The notes under the pieces were generated by a model that saw only the letters and a program-made list of their open reading frames with translations, had not been told where the DNA came from and did no database searches. Made by a program: the position numbers and the translations under genes. Below are positions 57,439 through 64,000 of a stretch of 64,000 nucleotides of DNA, in pieces. Source of the DNA: Streptomyces anulatus (lineage in GTDB: Bacteria > Actinomycetota > Actinomycetes > Streptomycetales > Streptomycetaceae). Where the stretch lies: contig NZ_JOEZ01000030.1 of NCBI RefSeq assembly GCF_000721175.1, forward strand, positions 62,001 to 126,000, written 5' to 3'. The stretch's first letter is position 1. The number at the start of each line of letters is the position of its first letter.

Positions 57439-57581
57439 GTGTCCGGCGGGCACCACGGCTGCGCAGTTCGGCCCCCGGGATCGTGGAGGCGACCCGCAGC
57501 ACGCGGTGAAGCGTGCGGTGGTCACGAGGCCGGGTGTGCACCAGGCGCGGGAAACTCGTCCTTGTCCGTGGGGCAGAACAT

Positions 57582-57605
57582 GTTTCGCAACCTGTACAGG
57601 GGTAC
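57582..57605 (+). promoter_or_regulatory. SigB-type stress promoter
   Basis: GTTT, 14 bases, GGGTAC fits the Streptomyces SigB consensus GTTT-N14-16-GGGTAY. It is the only clear promoter in the 459-bp spacer 57388-57846 and reads into the stress-type gene at 57847, about 240 bp downstream. Confidence 0.55.
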
Positions 57606-57758
57606 TCCGGCTGATAGGTATCCGGCGTACGCGGAGCTCAGGCGCCGACGGGTTGGGAAAGCAGCCATCGGCGCCGCCCCTGAGGCGGTGTCGCTCCCGC
57701 TCGGTGCCGGCGGGCGCGCCGTTCCGGTCGTCGTCGTTCAGGGGGATCTACGGAAAAC

Positions 57759-57793
57759 GCGGTGGGCGCCCCTCGGAAGAGGGGCGTCACCGC
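57759..57793 (+). other. Structured 5' untranslated region (long hairpin)
   Basis: CGCCCCTC and GAGGGGCG pair around a GGAA loop; after a small internal loop GCGGTG pairs with CACCGC, giving 14 pairs. It lies 54 bases upstream of the start at 57847, inside the leader from the SigB-type promoter. It could be an attenuator or a regulatory RNA structure. Confidence 0.4.
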
Positions 57794-57846
57794 ATCGGTG
57801 CAGGCCTTGTCGCCCGACGGCGGCGAGGCGGAGAAGGGAGCTCGTC

Positions 57847-58173
57847 ATGCCGGCCGGATCCAACAGGAAGCGTGAGCGCCAGTACGAGCACATCAAGGAG
57901 AGCCAGGAAGAACGGGGCACGTCCACGGGGCGCGCGAAGGAGATCGCCGCCCGGACCGTGAACAAGCAGCGTGCCCGGTCGGGTGAGTCCAGGACGGCGA
58001 GCAGAACCTCCACCCACGACAAGAAGTCCGCCTATCAGCGCGGCGGCGAATGCTCCCACAAGGGCGCACAGGGGCCCACGAAGGACCAGCTCTACGAGGA
58101 GGCCAAGAAGAAGAACATCGGCGGGCGTTCCTCCATGAGCAAGGAGGAGCTCCGGAAGGCTCTCGGACGCTGA
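57847..58173 (+). CDS. Small basic stress protein, Rho-N/SAP-like (often called plasmid stabilization protein)
   Basis: A 108-residue charged protein: MPAGSNRKRERQYEHIKESQ, GRAKEIAARTVNKQRARSGE and RTSTHDKKSAYQRGG. The C-terminal 35 residues (TKDQLYEEAKKKNIGGRSS, MSKEELRKALGR) form a Rho-N-terminal-like helix-extended-helix, a nucleic-acid-binding unit. Streptomyces have several such proteins; the common name is a database label without proof. A SigB-type promoter and hairpin leader precede it. It probably binds DNA or RNA in osmotic or general stress. Confidence 0.85.
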   Translation: MPAGSNRKRERQYEHIKESQEERGTSTGRAKEIAARTVNKQRARSGESRTASRTSTHDKKSAYQRGGECSHKGAQGPTKDQLYEEAKKKNIGGRSSMSKEELRKALGR

Positions 58174-58215
58174 CGCGCGGGAGCACTCCCCGGCCACACC
58201 ACGGAGGAGCAGAGG

Positions 58216-58689
58216 ATGTCCGAAGAGGCGCGCGGCGACGATGTGTATCAGCCGCAGGACGATGACGGCCAGGATCCGCCGAACGACGAACTCGACATGG
58301 AGAACGCGCTCGGCGAACGGGACTTGGACGACACGATGGAAGAGGGCTACTCCCCGCCCGAACGCCCTCTGGCCGTCGACGAGTACGGCACGACGGGGGC
58401 GGAGGAGCGCCAGGGCGAGTCCCTCGACCGTCGGCTGGCGCGGGAGGTCGACGACGTGGAGCCGCCGGACGGCGACGGCATCGGCGATCTCGCCGGGGGC
58501 GAGGGCGAGCCGCTGGAGCGGACCGGCCGTGAGGAGCGTGCCGGACGGCTCGGTGCGGCGGAGGACCCGACCGCGCGTCGGTCCGGTGTCTTCGCCGAGG
58601 ACGTGGGCATCGACGGTGGCGCCGCGTCCGCAGAGGAAGCGGCCGTGCACGTCACGGACGAGGCGGACGGCCGGGGACGCCGGGACTGA
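58216..58689 (+). CDS. DUF5709-family acidic protein
   Basis: A 157-residue, highly acidic and hydrophilic protein: DELDMENALGERDLDDTMEE with GYSPPERPLAVDEYGTTGAE and the repeated EERQGESLDRRLAREVDDVE. The PPERP/VDEYGTT block is the DUF5709 hallmark. The family is conserved in Streptomyces but has no function; the composition suggests an intrinsically flexible protein. It starts 42 bp after the previous gene, with GGAGGAG upstream, so they may share the SigB-type promoter. Confidence 0.88.
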   Translation: MSEEARGDDVYQPQDDDGQDPPNDELDMENALGERDLDDTMEEGYSPPERPLAVDEYGTTGAEERQGESLDRRLAREVDDVEPPDGDGIGDLAGGEGEPLERTGREERAGRLGAAEDPTARRSGVFAEDVGIDGGAASAEEAAVHVTDEADGRGRRD

Positions 58690-58728
58690 CGGCGCTCCAC
58701 GCCCCCGTACGCGTACGTCGACCGCGCC

Positions 58729-60081
58729 TCAGGGAAGCGCCACGGCGGGCCCGCTACGCGGCGGGCCCGTACGCACGGCGATCATCGCGATGTCGTCGTT
58801 GCGGTCGTCGACCAGGCCGCTGAGCAGTTCGTCGCAGAAGGTCTCCAGCGGTTCCCGGGCCAGGGCCGCCGCGTGCTGCCGCAGGCGGGCGAGGCCGCGG
58901 TCCAGGTCTTCGGACCGGCGCTCGACGAGGCCGTCGGTGTACAGCAGCAGGGTGGATTCGTACGGCAGCCGTTCCACGGCCGCCGGACGGTGGCTCTCGG
59001 GATCCATGCCCAGCAGCATGCCCCGTCCTTCCGTCAGGAACCGGGTCTCTCCGCCGTGGGTCACCAGCAGGGGCTCGGGATGGCCGGCCACCGCGTAGCG
59101 GAACTGCCAGGGCTCATCGGCCGCCGTCCGCTCGACCAGACCGTAGACGCAGGTGAGCGTCTGATGCGGAGAGAGGATGTGGTGAGCGGCGTCCAGCCGC
59201 GCCAGGATCTTGCCCGGTGGCTCCTTCCGGTCGCAGGCGATGCCCCGGAGCATGTTGCGGGTCTGGCTCATCATGATCGCCGCCCGGAGGTCGTGCCCGG
59301 CGATGTCGCCGATGATCAGGGTCAGGGCCCCGTCGGGCAGCACGAAGGCGTCGTACCAGTCGCCGCCGACCCGCGCGGTGGCCGTCGCCGACTGGTACCG
59401 GGCGGCCAGTTCGAGCGGCGCGTCCGCGGGCAGGCCGGGCAGCAGTGACCGCTGCAGGCGCTCCGCGGTGTGCTGCACCTGCGAGTGCAGGCGGGCGTTG
59501 TCGATGGCCAGGGCCACCCGGTGGGCCAGGTCCTCGACCAGGACGAGGCTCTCTTCCGTGAGCGCCGCCTCGGGGCGGGTGCGCGCCAGGGTCAGTACGC
59601 CGAACACCTGGCGCCGCGCTCTCAGCGGAGCGACCACCGCCGTGTCGGTCGCCAGCCTCTCGAAGAGTTCCCGCTCGCTGGCGTGGAGCGGGTCCGTGCC
59701 CTCCCGCGAGGCCGGGAAGCCGGTGAGGAGCACGGGGCCGACCCCCTGCAGGGCCCGGGCCGCGTGCGCCCGGGACCCCTCCGCCGCCGGCAGCAGTCCT
59801 TCGTACAGGCCGGGACACGCGGCGTCGGCGTAGCGGTGCTCGACGACGACGCGGCGCAGTCGTCCCTCCTCCAGCAGGTCGACGGCGCACCAGTCGGCGA
59901 GGCTCGGGACCAGGGTCCGGCACAGCCGGCGGATGCCGGTGTCCATGTCGAGTGTGCTGGCCAGGGCCTCGGCGGCGTTGGTGAGGAGGGTGAGCCGGTC
60001 GAGCGCCTGCTGTACCCGGGCGTCGACCTCGTGGACATCCGCTCCGTGGGCCGCAGGCCCCGTGCTCCGTGGCGAACTCAT
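58729..60081 (-). CDS. GAF-SpoIIE type PP2C phosphatase
   Basis: A 450-residue phosphatase. A GAF domain spans about residues 35-190 (LSLADWCAVDLLEE-like, FGVLTLARTRPEAALTEE), followed by the SpoIIE/PP2C domain from about 215 to 440. Metal-binding residues are visible in RVGGDWYDAFVLPDGALTLI, GDIAGHDLRAAIMMSQ, LLYTDGLVERR and DDIAMIAV. Such enzymes dephosphorylate anti-anti-sigma factors to activate SigB-type sigma factors. The gene lies beside two genes with a SigB-type promoter, so it may belong to the same stress network. GAGGAG precedes the ATG. Confidence 0.92.
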   Translation of the reverse strand: MSSPRSTGPAAHGADVHEVDARVQQALDRLTLLTNAAEALASTLDMDTGIRRLCRTLVPSLADWCAVDLLEEGRLRRVVVEHRYADAACPGLYEGLLPAAEGSRAHAARALQGVGPVLLTGFPASREGTDPLHASERELFERLATDTAVVAPLRARRQVFGVLTLARTRPEAALTEESLVLVEDLAHRVALAIDNARLHSQVQHTAERLQRSLLPGLPADAPLELAARYQSATATARVGGDWYDAFVLPDGALTLIIGDIAGHDLRAAIMMSQTRNMLRGIACDRKEPPGKILARLDAAHHILSPHQTLTCVYGLVERTAADEPWQFRYAVAGHPEPLLVTHGGETRFLTEGRGMLLGMDPESHRPAAVERLPYESTLLLYTDGLVERRSEDLDRGLARLRQHAAALAREPLETFCDELLSGLVDDRNDDIAMIAVRTGPPRSGPAVALP

Positions 60082-60154
60082 GCCCGCTCCTCGTCTGGAT
60101 CAGGGCTGTTCCGTGTCGGACCGGGCTCGTCCCGCGGCCCGCCCGGCGTCGCGG

Positions 60155-60636
60155 TCAGGTGCCTGGTTCCGCCGGCTGCTGCTTCCCGTCGGTCGACCAG
60201 CGCAGCAGAGCCCCGTGGCCGCCGACCGGCTCGGCCGTTCCGGTGGCCGCGTCTCCCCGATCGTCCGCCGCGAGGTCTTCGGCGGGCTCCGGAGACGGGC
60301 TTGCGTGCCGACGACGACCGCCTCCGCGCCGGTCGGCACCGCCGAACTCAGCAGCGCGTCGCCGGCGCGGACGGCGAAGGGTTCCCGTTCGCCGAACGCG
60401 CGGGCATCGGTCCGGCGCGGCGCGGACTGCTCGGGTCCCGGTCCGGCGATCGCCCTGCGCACCGCCGGACAGGTCTCCTGGTCCGCGCCCCGCCCGGCCA
60501 GGTCCTCACTGATCTGCCGTGCCTTGAGCTCTCGGCGGCTGAGCGTGGCTTCGTCGGCGAACGAGGTGTCGAGATACACCGTCGCCCGGGGGCCCTGGTG
60601 TGCGTAGAGGGGCTTCGGGGGCGCGCGATCCATCAT
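60155..60636 (-). pseudogene. Collapsed Vms1/baeRF-family (Rv2629-like) gene
   Basis: The N-terminal part VYLDTSFADEATLSRRELKA is the start of the baeRF/Rv2629-like eRF1-related family. The C-terminal part, in another frame, reads GGHGALLRWSTDGK and ends at 60155, as in that family's LLRY terminus. Between them only ~90 residues remain where an intact protein has several hundred, including a GDALLSSAVPTGAEAVVV piece near the end. A large internal deletion and a frameshift are required. Such genes are stress-linked and often sit beside phosphatases and dehydrogenases. Confidence 0.6.
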
Positions 60637-60651
60637 GTTCCTCCCGATCGG

Positions 60652-61836
60652 TCAGGGGACGAGCAGGGTCTTGATCATGCCGTCGTCCTTCTTCTGGAAC
60701 GTCTCGTAGGCCTTGGGCCCCTCTTCCAGGGGCAGGTGGTGCGTGGCGAAGGAATCCACGCCCAGCGAGTCCCGGTCCACCAGCAGCGGCAGCAGGTCGT
60801 CGACCCACCGCTTGACGTTGGCCTGACCCATGCGCAGCTGGATCTGCTTGTCGAACAGGGTGAGCAGCGGCATCGGGTCGGCGGAGCCGCCGTAGACGCC
60901 GGAGACGGAGATCGTGCCGCCCCTGCGCACCAGATCGATGGCCGTGTGCAGCGCGGTGAGGCGGTCGATTCCCACCGTCTCCATCAGACGCTGACCGACC
61001 GCGTCGGGCAGCAGCCCGACCGCCGCGTGCGCGGCCTTGGCCACCGGAGCGCCGTGGGCCTCCATGCCGACCGCGTCGATCACCGCGTCCGTACCGCGTC
61101 CGTCCGTGAGGTCGCGGACGGCGTCGCCGAGGTCCTTGCCGTGACGGCGCAGGTCGAGGCAGGTGGCGCCGTACCCGCTCACCCGGTCGAGGCGTTCGGG
61201 GACCCGGTCCACGCCGATGACGAGTCCGGCGCCCCGGTGAAGGGCGATCCTGGCGGCCATGGCGCCGATCGGGCCGAGGCCGAGGACGGTGACGCTGCCG
61301 CCGGGCGGGATGTCCGCGTACTCCACCGCCTGCCAGGCGGTCGGCAGGACGTCCGACAGGTAGACGAACCGGTCGTCCGGCGGGCCGTGCGGGACCTTGA
61401 TCGGCAAGGCGTTCCCGAAGGGGACCCGCAGGTACTCGGCCTGGCCGCCGGGCACCTGCCCGTAGAGCTTGGTGTACCCGAACAGCGAGGCGCCCGTGCC
61501 GCGCTCGCGCACCTGGGTGGTCTCGCACTGGGAGTGCAGCCCCTGCCCGCACATGTGGCAGTGGCCGCAGGACACGTTGAAGGGGATCACGACCCGGTCC
61601 CCCGGGGCGACGGCGGTCACCTCGGGACCGACTTCCTCCACCACGCCCATCGGTTCGTGGCCCAGGATGTCGCCCGCGTCGAGGTAGGGCCCGAGTATCT
61701 CGTAGAGGTGGAGATCGGAGCCGCAGATGCCGGTGGACGTGATCTTGACGATGATGTCCGTCGGATCCTGGATCCGTGGGTCCGGGACAGTCTCCACGCG
61801 GACGTCCCGCTTTCCCTGGTAGGTCAGCGCGCGCAC
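60652..61836 (-). CDS. Zinc-dependent alcohol dehydrogenase (MDR family)
   Basis: A 394-residue zinc MDR enzyme. Catalytic ligands are in GICGSDLHLYE and GHEPMG; structural-zinc cysteines are in CGHCHMCGQGLHSQC. The Rossmann motif is TVLGLGPIGAMAARIAL followed by VIGVDRVPERL. The conserved GTDAVIDAVGMEAHG and long middle insert around VGLLPDAVGQRLMETVG are typical of the glutathione-independent formaldehyde-dehydrogenase-like group. It is a cytoplasmic oxidoreductase, substrate unknown. GTG 61836 was preferred (AAGGAA eight bases upstream) over GTG 61842. The gene is divergent from the isochorismatase gene. Confidence 0.9.
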   Translation of the reverse strand: MRALTYQGKRDVRVETVPDPRIQDPTDIIVKITSTGICGSDLHLYEILGPYLDAGDILGHEPMGVVEEVGPEVTAVAPGDRVVIPFNVSCGHCHMCGQGLHSQCETTQVRERGTGASLFGYTKLYGQVPGGQAEYLRVPFGNALPIKVPHGPPDDRFVYLSDVLPTAWQAVEYADIPPGGSVTVLGLGPIGAMAARIALHRGAGLVIGVDRVPERLDRVSGYGATCLDLRRHGKDLGDAVRDLTDGRGTDAVIDAVGMEAHGAPVAKAAHAAVGLLPDAVGQRLMETVGIDRLTALHTAIDLVRRGGTISVSGVYGGSADPMPLLTLFDKQIQLRMGQANVKRWVDDLLPLLVDRDSLGVDSFATHHLPLEEGPKAYETFQKKDDGMIKTLLVP

Positions 61837-61955
61837 GGTCACACTTCCTTTCCGCCGTGTCAACGGCCCTTTTCCCCGTGTGGGCGACTGCCGGGTTCCC
61901 TTACCGTTCCGCGTGAAACATTCGGGCACGGCCGGACATTTGAGAACATGGGGCC

Positions 61956-62492
61956 ATGGGAAAAAGCGCTCTCATCGTCATCGACATGATCAATACCTAC
62001 GAACATCCCGATGCCGAGCTGCTCATTCCCTCGGTCGGCGCGGCGCTTCCCCATCTCGCGCGCCTGATCGCGCGTGCCCGCGCGGAAGGCGTTCCCGTCA
62101 TCTACGCGAATGACAATTTCGGTGAATGGCGCTCCCATCACGGAGAGATCATCCAGGCCGCTCTGGCGGGGAAGAACGCGGAACTGGTCGAGCCCCTGCT
62201 GCCGGACGACGACGCGCTGTTCGTCGTGAAGGCGCGGCACTCCATCTTCTACGAGACGCCGCTCAGCTACCTGCTCTCCGAACTGCACGTGGACCATGTC
62301 GTGCTCTGCGGCCAGGTGACGGAACAGTGCGTGCTGTATTCGGCCCTCGACGCGCATATCCGGCATCTGGGCGTGACGGTGCCGAAGGACGCCGTGGCAC
62401 ATATCCACCGTGACCTCGCCGAGGCCGCGCTGCGGATGATGCAGCGCAACATGGGGGCTGCCGTCCGCTACGTGGACGAGGTCGACTTCTGA
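61956..62492 (+). CDS. Isochorismatase-like cysteine hydrolase
   Basis: A 178-residue protein. The catalytic triad is Asp in LIVIDMINTY, Lys in VVKARHSIFYETPL and Cys in GQVTEQCVLYSALDA, with the non-proline cis bond region QVTEQC. It belongs to the cysteine hydrolase family that hydrolyses amides or isochorismate-like esters. It is divergent from the zinc dehydrogenase gene with a 119-bp spacer. The substrate is unknown. Confidence 0.9.
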   Translation: MGKSALIVIDMINTYEHPDAELLIPSVGAALPHLARLIARARAEGVPVIYANDNFGEWRSHHGEIIQAALAGKNAELVEPLLPDDDALFVVKARHSIFYETPLSYLLSELHVDHVVLCGQVTEQCVLYSALDAHIRHLGVTVPKDAVAHIHRDLAEAALRMMQRNMGAAVRYVDEVDF

Positions 62493-62617
62493 TACGGACC
62501 GGATGCTGACACGGACCGGACGGCGCGGGCCGGACCGGACGGAGCGGGAAGCGTTCCCGGGCCCGGTGCGCGGCGCGGCGAGCAGCCCGGCGACGCGGTC
62601 GCGGAGGCGGAGGCGCC

Positions 62618-63649
62618 TCAGGTTGTCGGCGGTGTGCGGAGCGCGGTGCGGCCCTCGCGCCAGGCCGCCAGCAGGTGGTCCGCGAGGAGGTCCTCCAGAT
62701 GTCCGGTCGCCTCGATGCCCAGGACGATGTCGGCCGCCAGCTCGGGCTCGTCCGCCAGCAGTCCGCCGATCACCTCGTGGCGCACGACCTGTTCGTGGAC
62801 CGCGTCGGCCTCCACGTGCTCGTCGTAGAAGCGCTGGGCCGCAGGGCCGGCGCCCACGTTGCGGAGAGCTGCCGCGAGCCGCCTGGAGCCCGGGGACGAG
62901 GTGATCTCCACCGCGGCGAAGTGCCCGACCAGCGCGCCGCGCAGCCGCCGGTGGAGCCCGAACAGGGACATCATGTTGACCGTGGCCAGGGCCTGGGCCG
63001 GCGCCACGTCGAGATAGCGGCCGTACTGCGGGTCGAGCCCCAGGTCGGCCATGAGATCGGCGAAGAGCTGGGCATGGATGTCCTCGGCGCGGCCTGCTCC
63101 GAACTCGTCGAACTCCACGGCGACCATCGCCGCCTTCGCCCGCCCGCGGAGTCTGGGCACCACCCACAGATGCGGGTCGGCTTCCTTGAGGTGGTAGAGG
63201 GACCGCACGGTGGCGTACTCCCTCAACTGCCACAGCTCGCCGCCCCGCTGGAGGTGGTGGCTGACGCTGTGGCCGTCATCGCCCACGGGTTCGAGCAGGA
63301 GCGCATCGACCGCCTGCGCCACGTCCGTCCTGCCCGATCCGCCGTCGTGGCGCAGCGCGTCCAGGAAGACGTCCTCGGCGGCGGCGCGCACGCCGAGCAG
63401 GGCGGGGTTCCACTCCAGGCGCTCGTCCGCGCCCGCGAATCCCCGGTAGTGGAGCTCGTACAGGACGTACAGGAGCAGGTGCAGGTCGTCGCCGTAAGGG
63501 TCGGCGTGGTGGATCGCCCCGACGTCGGGCAGGGTCGTCCCGCGGCCTGCCAGCACGTCGAGGACGCTCTCGCTCAGGGGCCCGCGCGCCAGGGGGAGCG
63601 CCGGAGATGCCTCGGGGCTGTTACGGGGGGTGGCAGCCGAGATCGTCAC
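62618..63649 (-). CDS. Iron-containing heme-oxygenase-like redox enzyme
   Basis: A 343-residue helical protein of the Haem_oxygenas_2-type family. Characteristic segments are LHLLLYVLYELHYRGF, AAMVAVEFDEFGAGRAEDIH, YDEHVEADAVHEQVVRHEVI. The conserved Glu and His residues of these helices would bind a di-iron centre. The group includes oxidative C-C-cleaving enzymes. The GTG start has AAGGAG upstream and overlaps the CDGSH stop by GTGA, so the two are made together. The iron-sulfur partner may supply electrons. Confidence 0.85.
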   Translation of the reverse strand: MTISAATPRNSPEASPALPLARGPLSESVLDVLAGRGTTLPDVGAIHHADPYGDDLHLLLYVLYELHYRGFAGADERLEWNPALLGVRAAAEDVFLDALRHDGGSGRTDVAQAVDALLLEPVGDDGHSVSHHLQRGGELWQLREYATVRSLYHLKEADPHLWVVPRLRGRAKAAMVAVEFDEFGAGRAEDIHAQLFADLMADLGLDPQYGRYLDVAPAQALATVNMMSLFGLHRRLRGALVGHFAAVEITSSPGSRRLAAALRNVGAGPAAQRFYDEHVEADAVHEQVVRHEVIGGLLADEPELAADIVLGIEATGHLEDLLADHLLAAWREGRTALRTPPTT

Positions 63650-63945
63650 GGTCGGGGCTCCTTCTCGCCATCCTGGCCGTCCTGGCCGTCCTGGCCGTCC
63701 TGGCCGTCCTGGCCGTCCTGCGGCTTTCGGTCGCGCGGGCGGGCCCTGGAAGCCTTGCGACGACGGTGGCTGGTGTCGCACCAGGGGTAGGCGCGACTGC
63801 GGTGGCAGGTACAGATCGCCACGACGAAGCGGTCGGACCGGACCGTCGTCCCGTCGGCCTGCACGACGTCGACCGGGCCTTCCACCAGGATGGGGCCTTC
63901 CCGGTTCACCACCACGCGTCGCGGCGTCTCATTCCTTCCGGGCAC
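63646..63945 (-). CDS. CDGSH-type iron-sulfur protein
   Basis: A 99-residue protein with the [2Fe-2S] motif CTCHRSRAYPWCDTSH (three Cys and one His). Two beta-rich strands precede it (GPILVEGPVDVVQADGTTV). The C-terminus carries a Gly-Gln-Asp repeat encoded by 5.5 copies of a 9-bp unit, ending EKEPRP. It should transfer electrons or sense redox state. The GTG start at 63945 overlaps the end of the next upstream gene; a later GTG cluster (VVVNREG) is an alternative. It is translationally coupled to the iron-redox enzyme. Confidence 0.9.
   Translation of the reverse strand: MPGRNETPRRVVVNREGPILVEGPVDVVQADGTTVRSDRFVVAICTCHRSRAYPWCDTSHRRRKASRARPRDRKPQDGQDGQDGQDGQDGQDGEKEPRP
63671..63720. repeat. 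9-bp tandem repeat inside the CDGSH gene
   Basis: The unit TCCTGGCCG repeats 5.5 times without error, encoding GQD repeats at the end of the CDGSH protein. Because the unit is a multiple of three, copy-number changes would alter tail length without breaking the frame. Confidence 0.9.
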
Positions 63946-64000
63946 GGATCACCACCAGCTCTTCCCTGTCCGGGTGGTCCCGCAGCAGGCCCTGCGCCCG
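63929..64000 (-). CDS. C-terminal end of an upstream gene, partial
   Basis: A frame entering from the right edge ends RAQGLLRDHPDREELVVIRA followed by RKE and a stop at 63929. The ending VVIRARKE resembles the terminus of HemK2/MTQ2-type methyltransferases, which in actinobacteria lie next to this iron-redox/CDGSH pair. Too little is visible to be sure. Confidence 0.4.
   Translation of the reverse strand, partial: RAQGLLRDHPDREELVVIRARKE

Noticed and set aside
62500..62617. Short direct repeats CGGACCGGA after the isochorismatase gene
   Set aside because: Irregular and few; no reason to call them a functional element.

Overview
The window reads as Streptomyces (or a very close actinomycete) chromosome. 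GC content is very high, third codon positions are strongly G/C, GTG starts are frequent and neighbouring genes often overlap by GTGA or ATGA. The families present (Acg-type nitroreductase, DUF2613, DUF5709, TerD, SpoIIE-type phosphatases, tandem universal stress proteins, FUSC) are typical of this group. I saw no tRNA, rRNA, CRISPR array, transposase or prophage gene. Apart from two dispersed repeats, the mobile-DNA signal is small. There are five clear gene remnants, and a sixth is the truncated FUSC copy.

Region 1 (1-13.3 kb) is a hypoxia/dormancy-like block: an Acg-type nitroreductase (cut by the window edge), a PPOX flavoprotein, a NarK-type nitrate/nitrite transporter, a CBS-BON protein, bifunctional AdhE, a secreted beta-propeller, three universal stress proteins plus a fourth as a fragment, and a DMT transporter. 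Several promoters carry a palindrome of the form GGGnC-N4-GnCCC, the same layout as the mycobacterial DosR/DevR box, so I infer one shared response regulator encoded elsewhere.

Region 2 (13.3-28.3 kb) is mixed. It holds a FUSC exporter preceded by a truncated copy of its own 5' end and an attenuator-like leader, an AsnC regulator, a HAD phosphatase, a Ser/Thr kinase, an aldo/keto reductase, a GH16 glucanase, a LigD-type phosphoesterase, a giant HEAT-repeat protein, a decayed geranylgeranyl-reductase-like gene and an HTH_42 protein.

Region 3 (28.3-33.3 kb) combines TatA, a BlaI repressor with an M56 protease, two TerD proteins and a membrane protein. Two near-identical TCTACAG/CTGTAGA operators link tatA with the blaI-terD promoter region.

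Region 4 (32.6-39.5 kb) is a catabolic set: C26 glutamine-amidotransferase-like hydrolase, amino acid/ethanolamine-type permease, FadR-type regulator, GlnA4-like glutamine synthetase homologue, aldehyde dehydrogenase and SDR. It fits a gamma-glutamylation route for ethanolamine or a related amine.

Region 5 (39.6-52.6 kb) starts with a PucR regulator and a 50-aa DUF2613 peptide, then a tightly coupled nine-gene run: DUF3068 protein, GT4 glycosyltransferase, methyltransferase, AftD-like arabinofuranosyltransferase, condensation-type acyltransferase, methyltransferase, DMT transporter, Trm112-like protein and FkbM methyltransferase. I infer an envelope glycoconjugate pathway with acyl and methyl decoration. 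It is the best candidate here for an undescribed system.

Region 6 (52.8-64 kb) holds an acyl-CoA dehydrogenase, a PadR regulator with an obvious operator, SDR, stress-type small proteins behind a SigB-like promoter, a SpoIIE phosphatase, a zinc alcohol dehydrogenase, an isochorismatase, a heme-oxygenase-like iron enzyme coupled to a CDGSH protein, and three pseudogenes.
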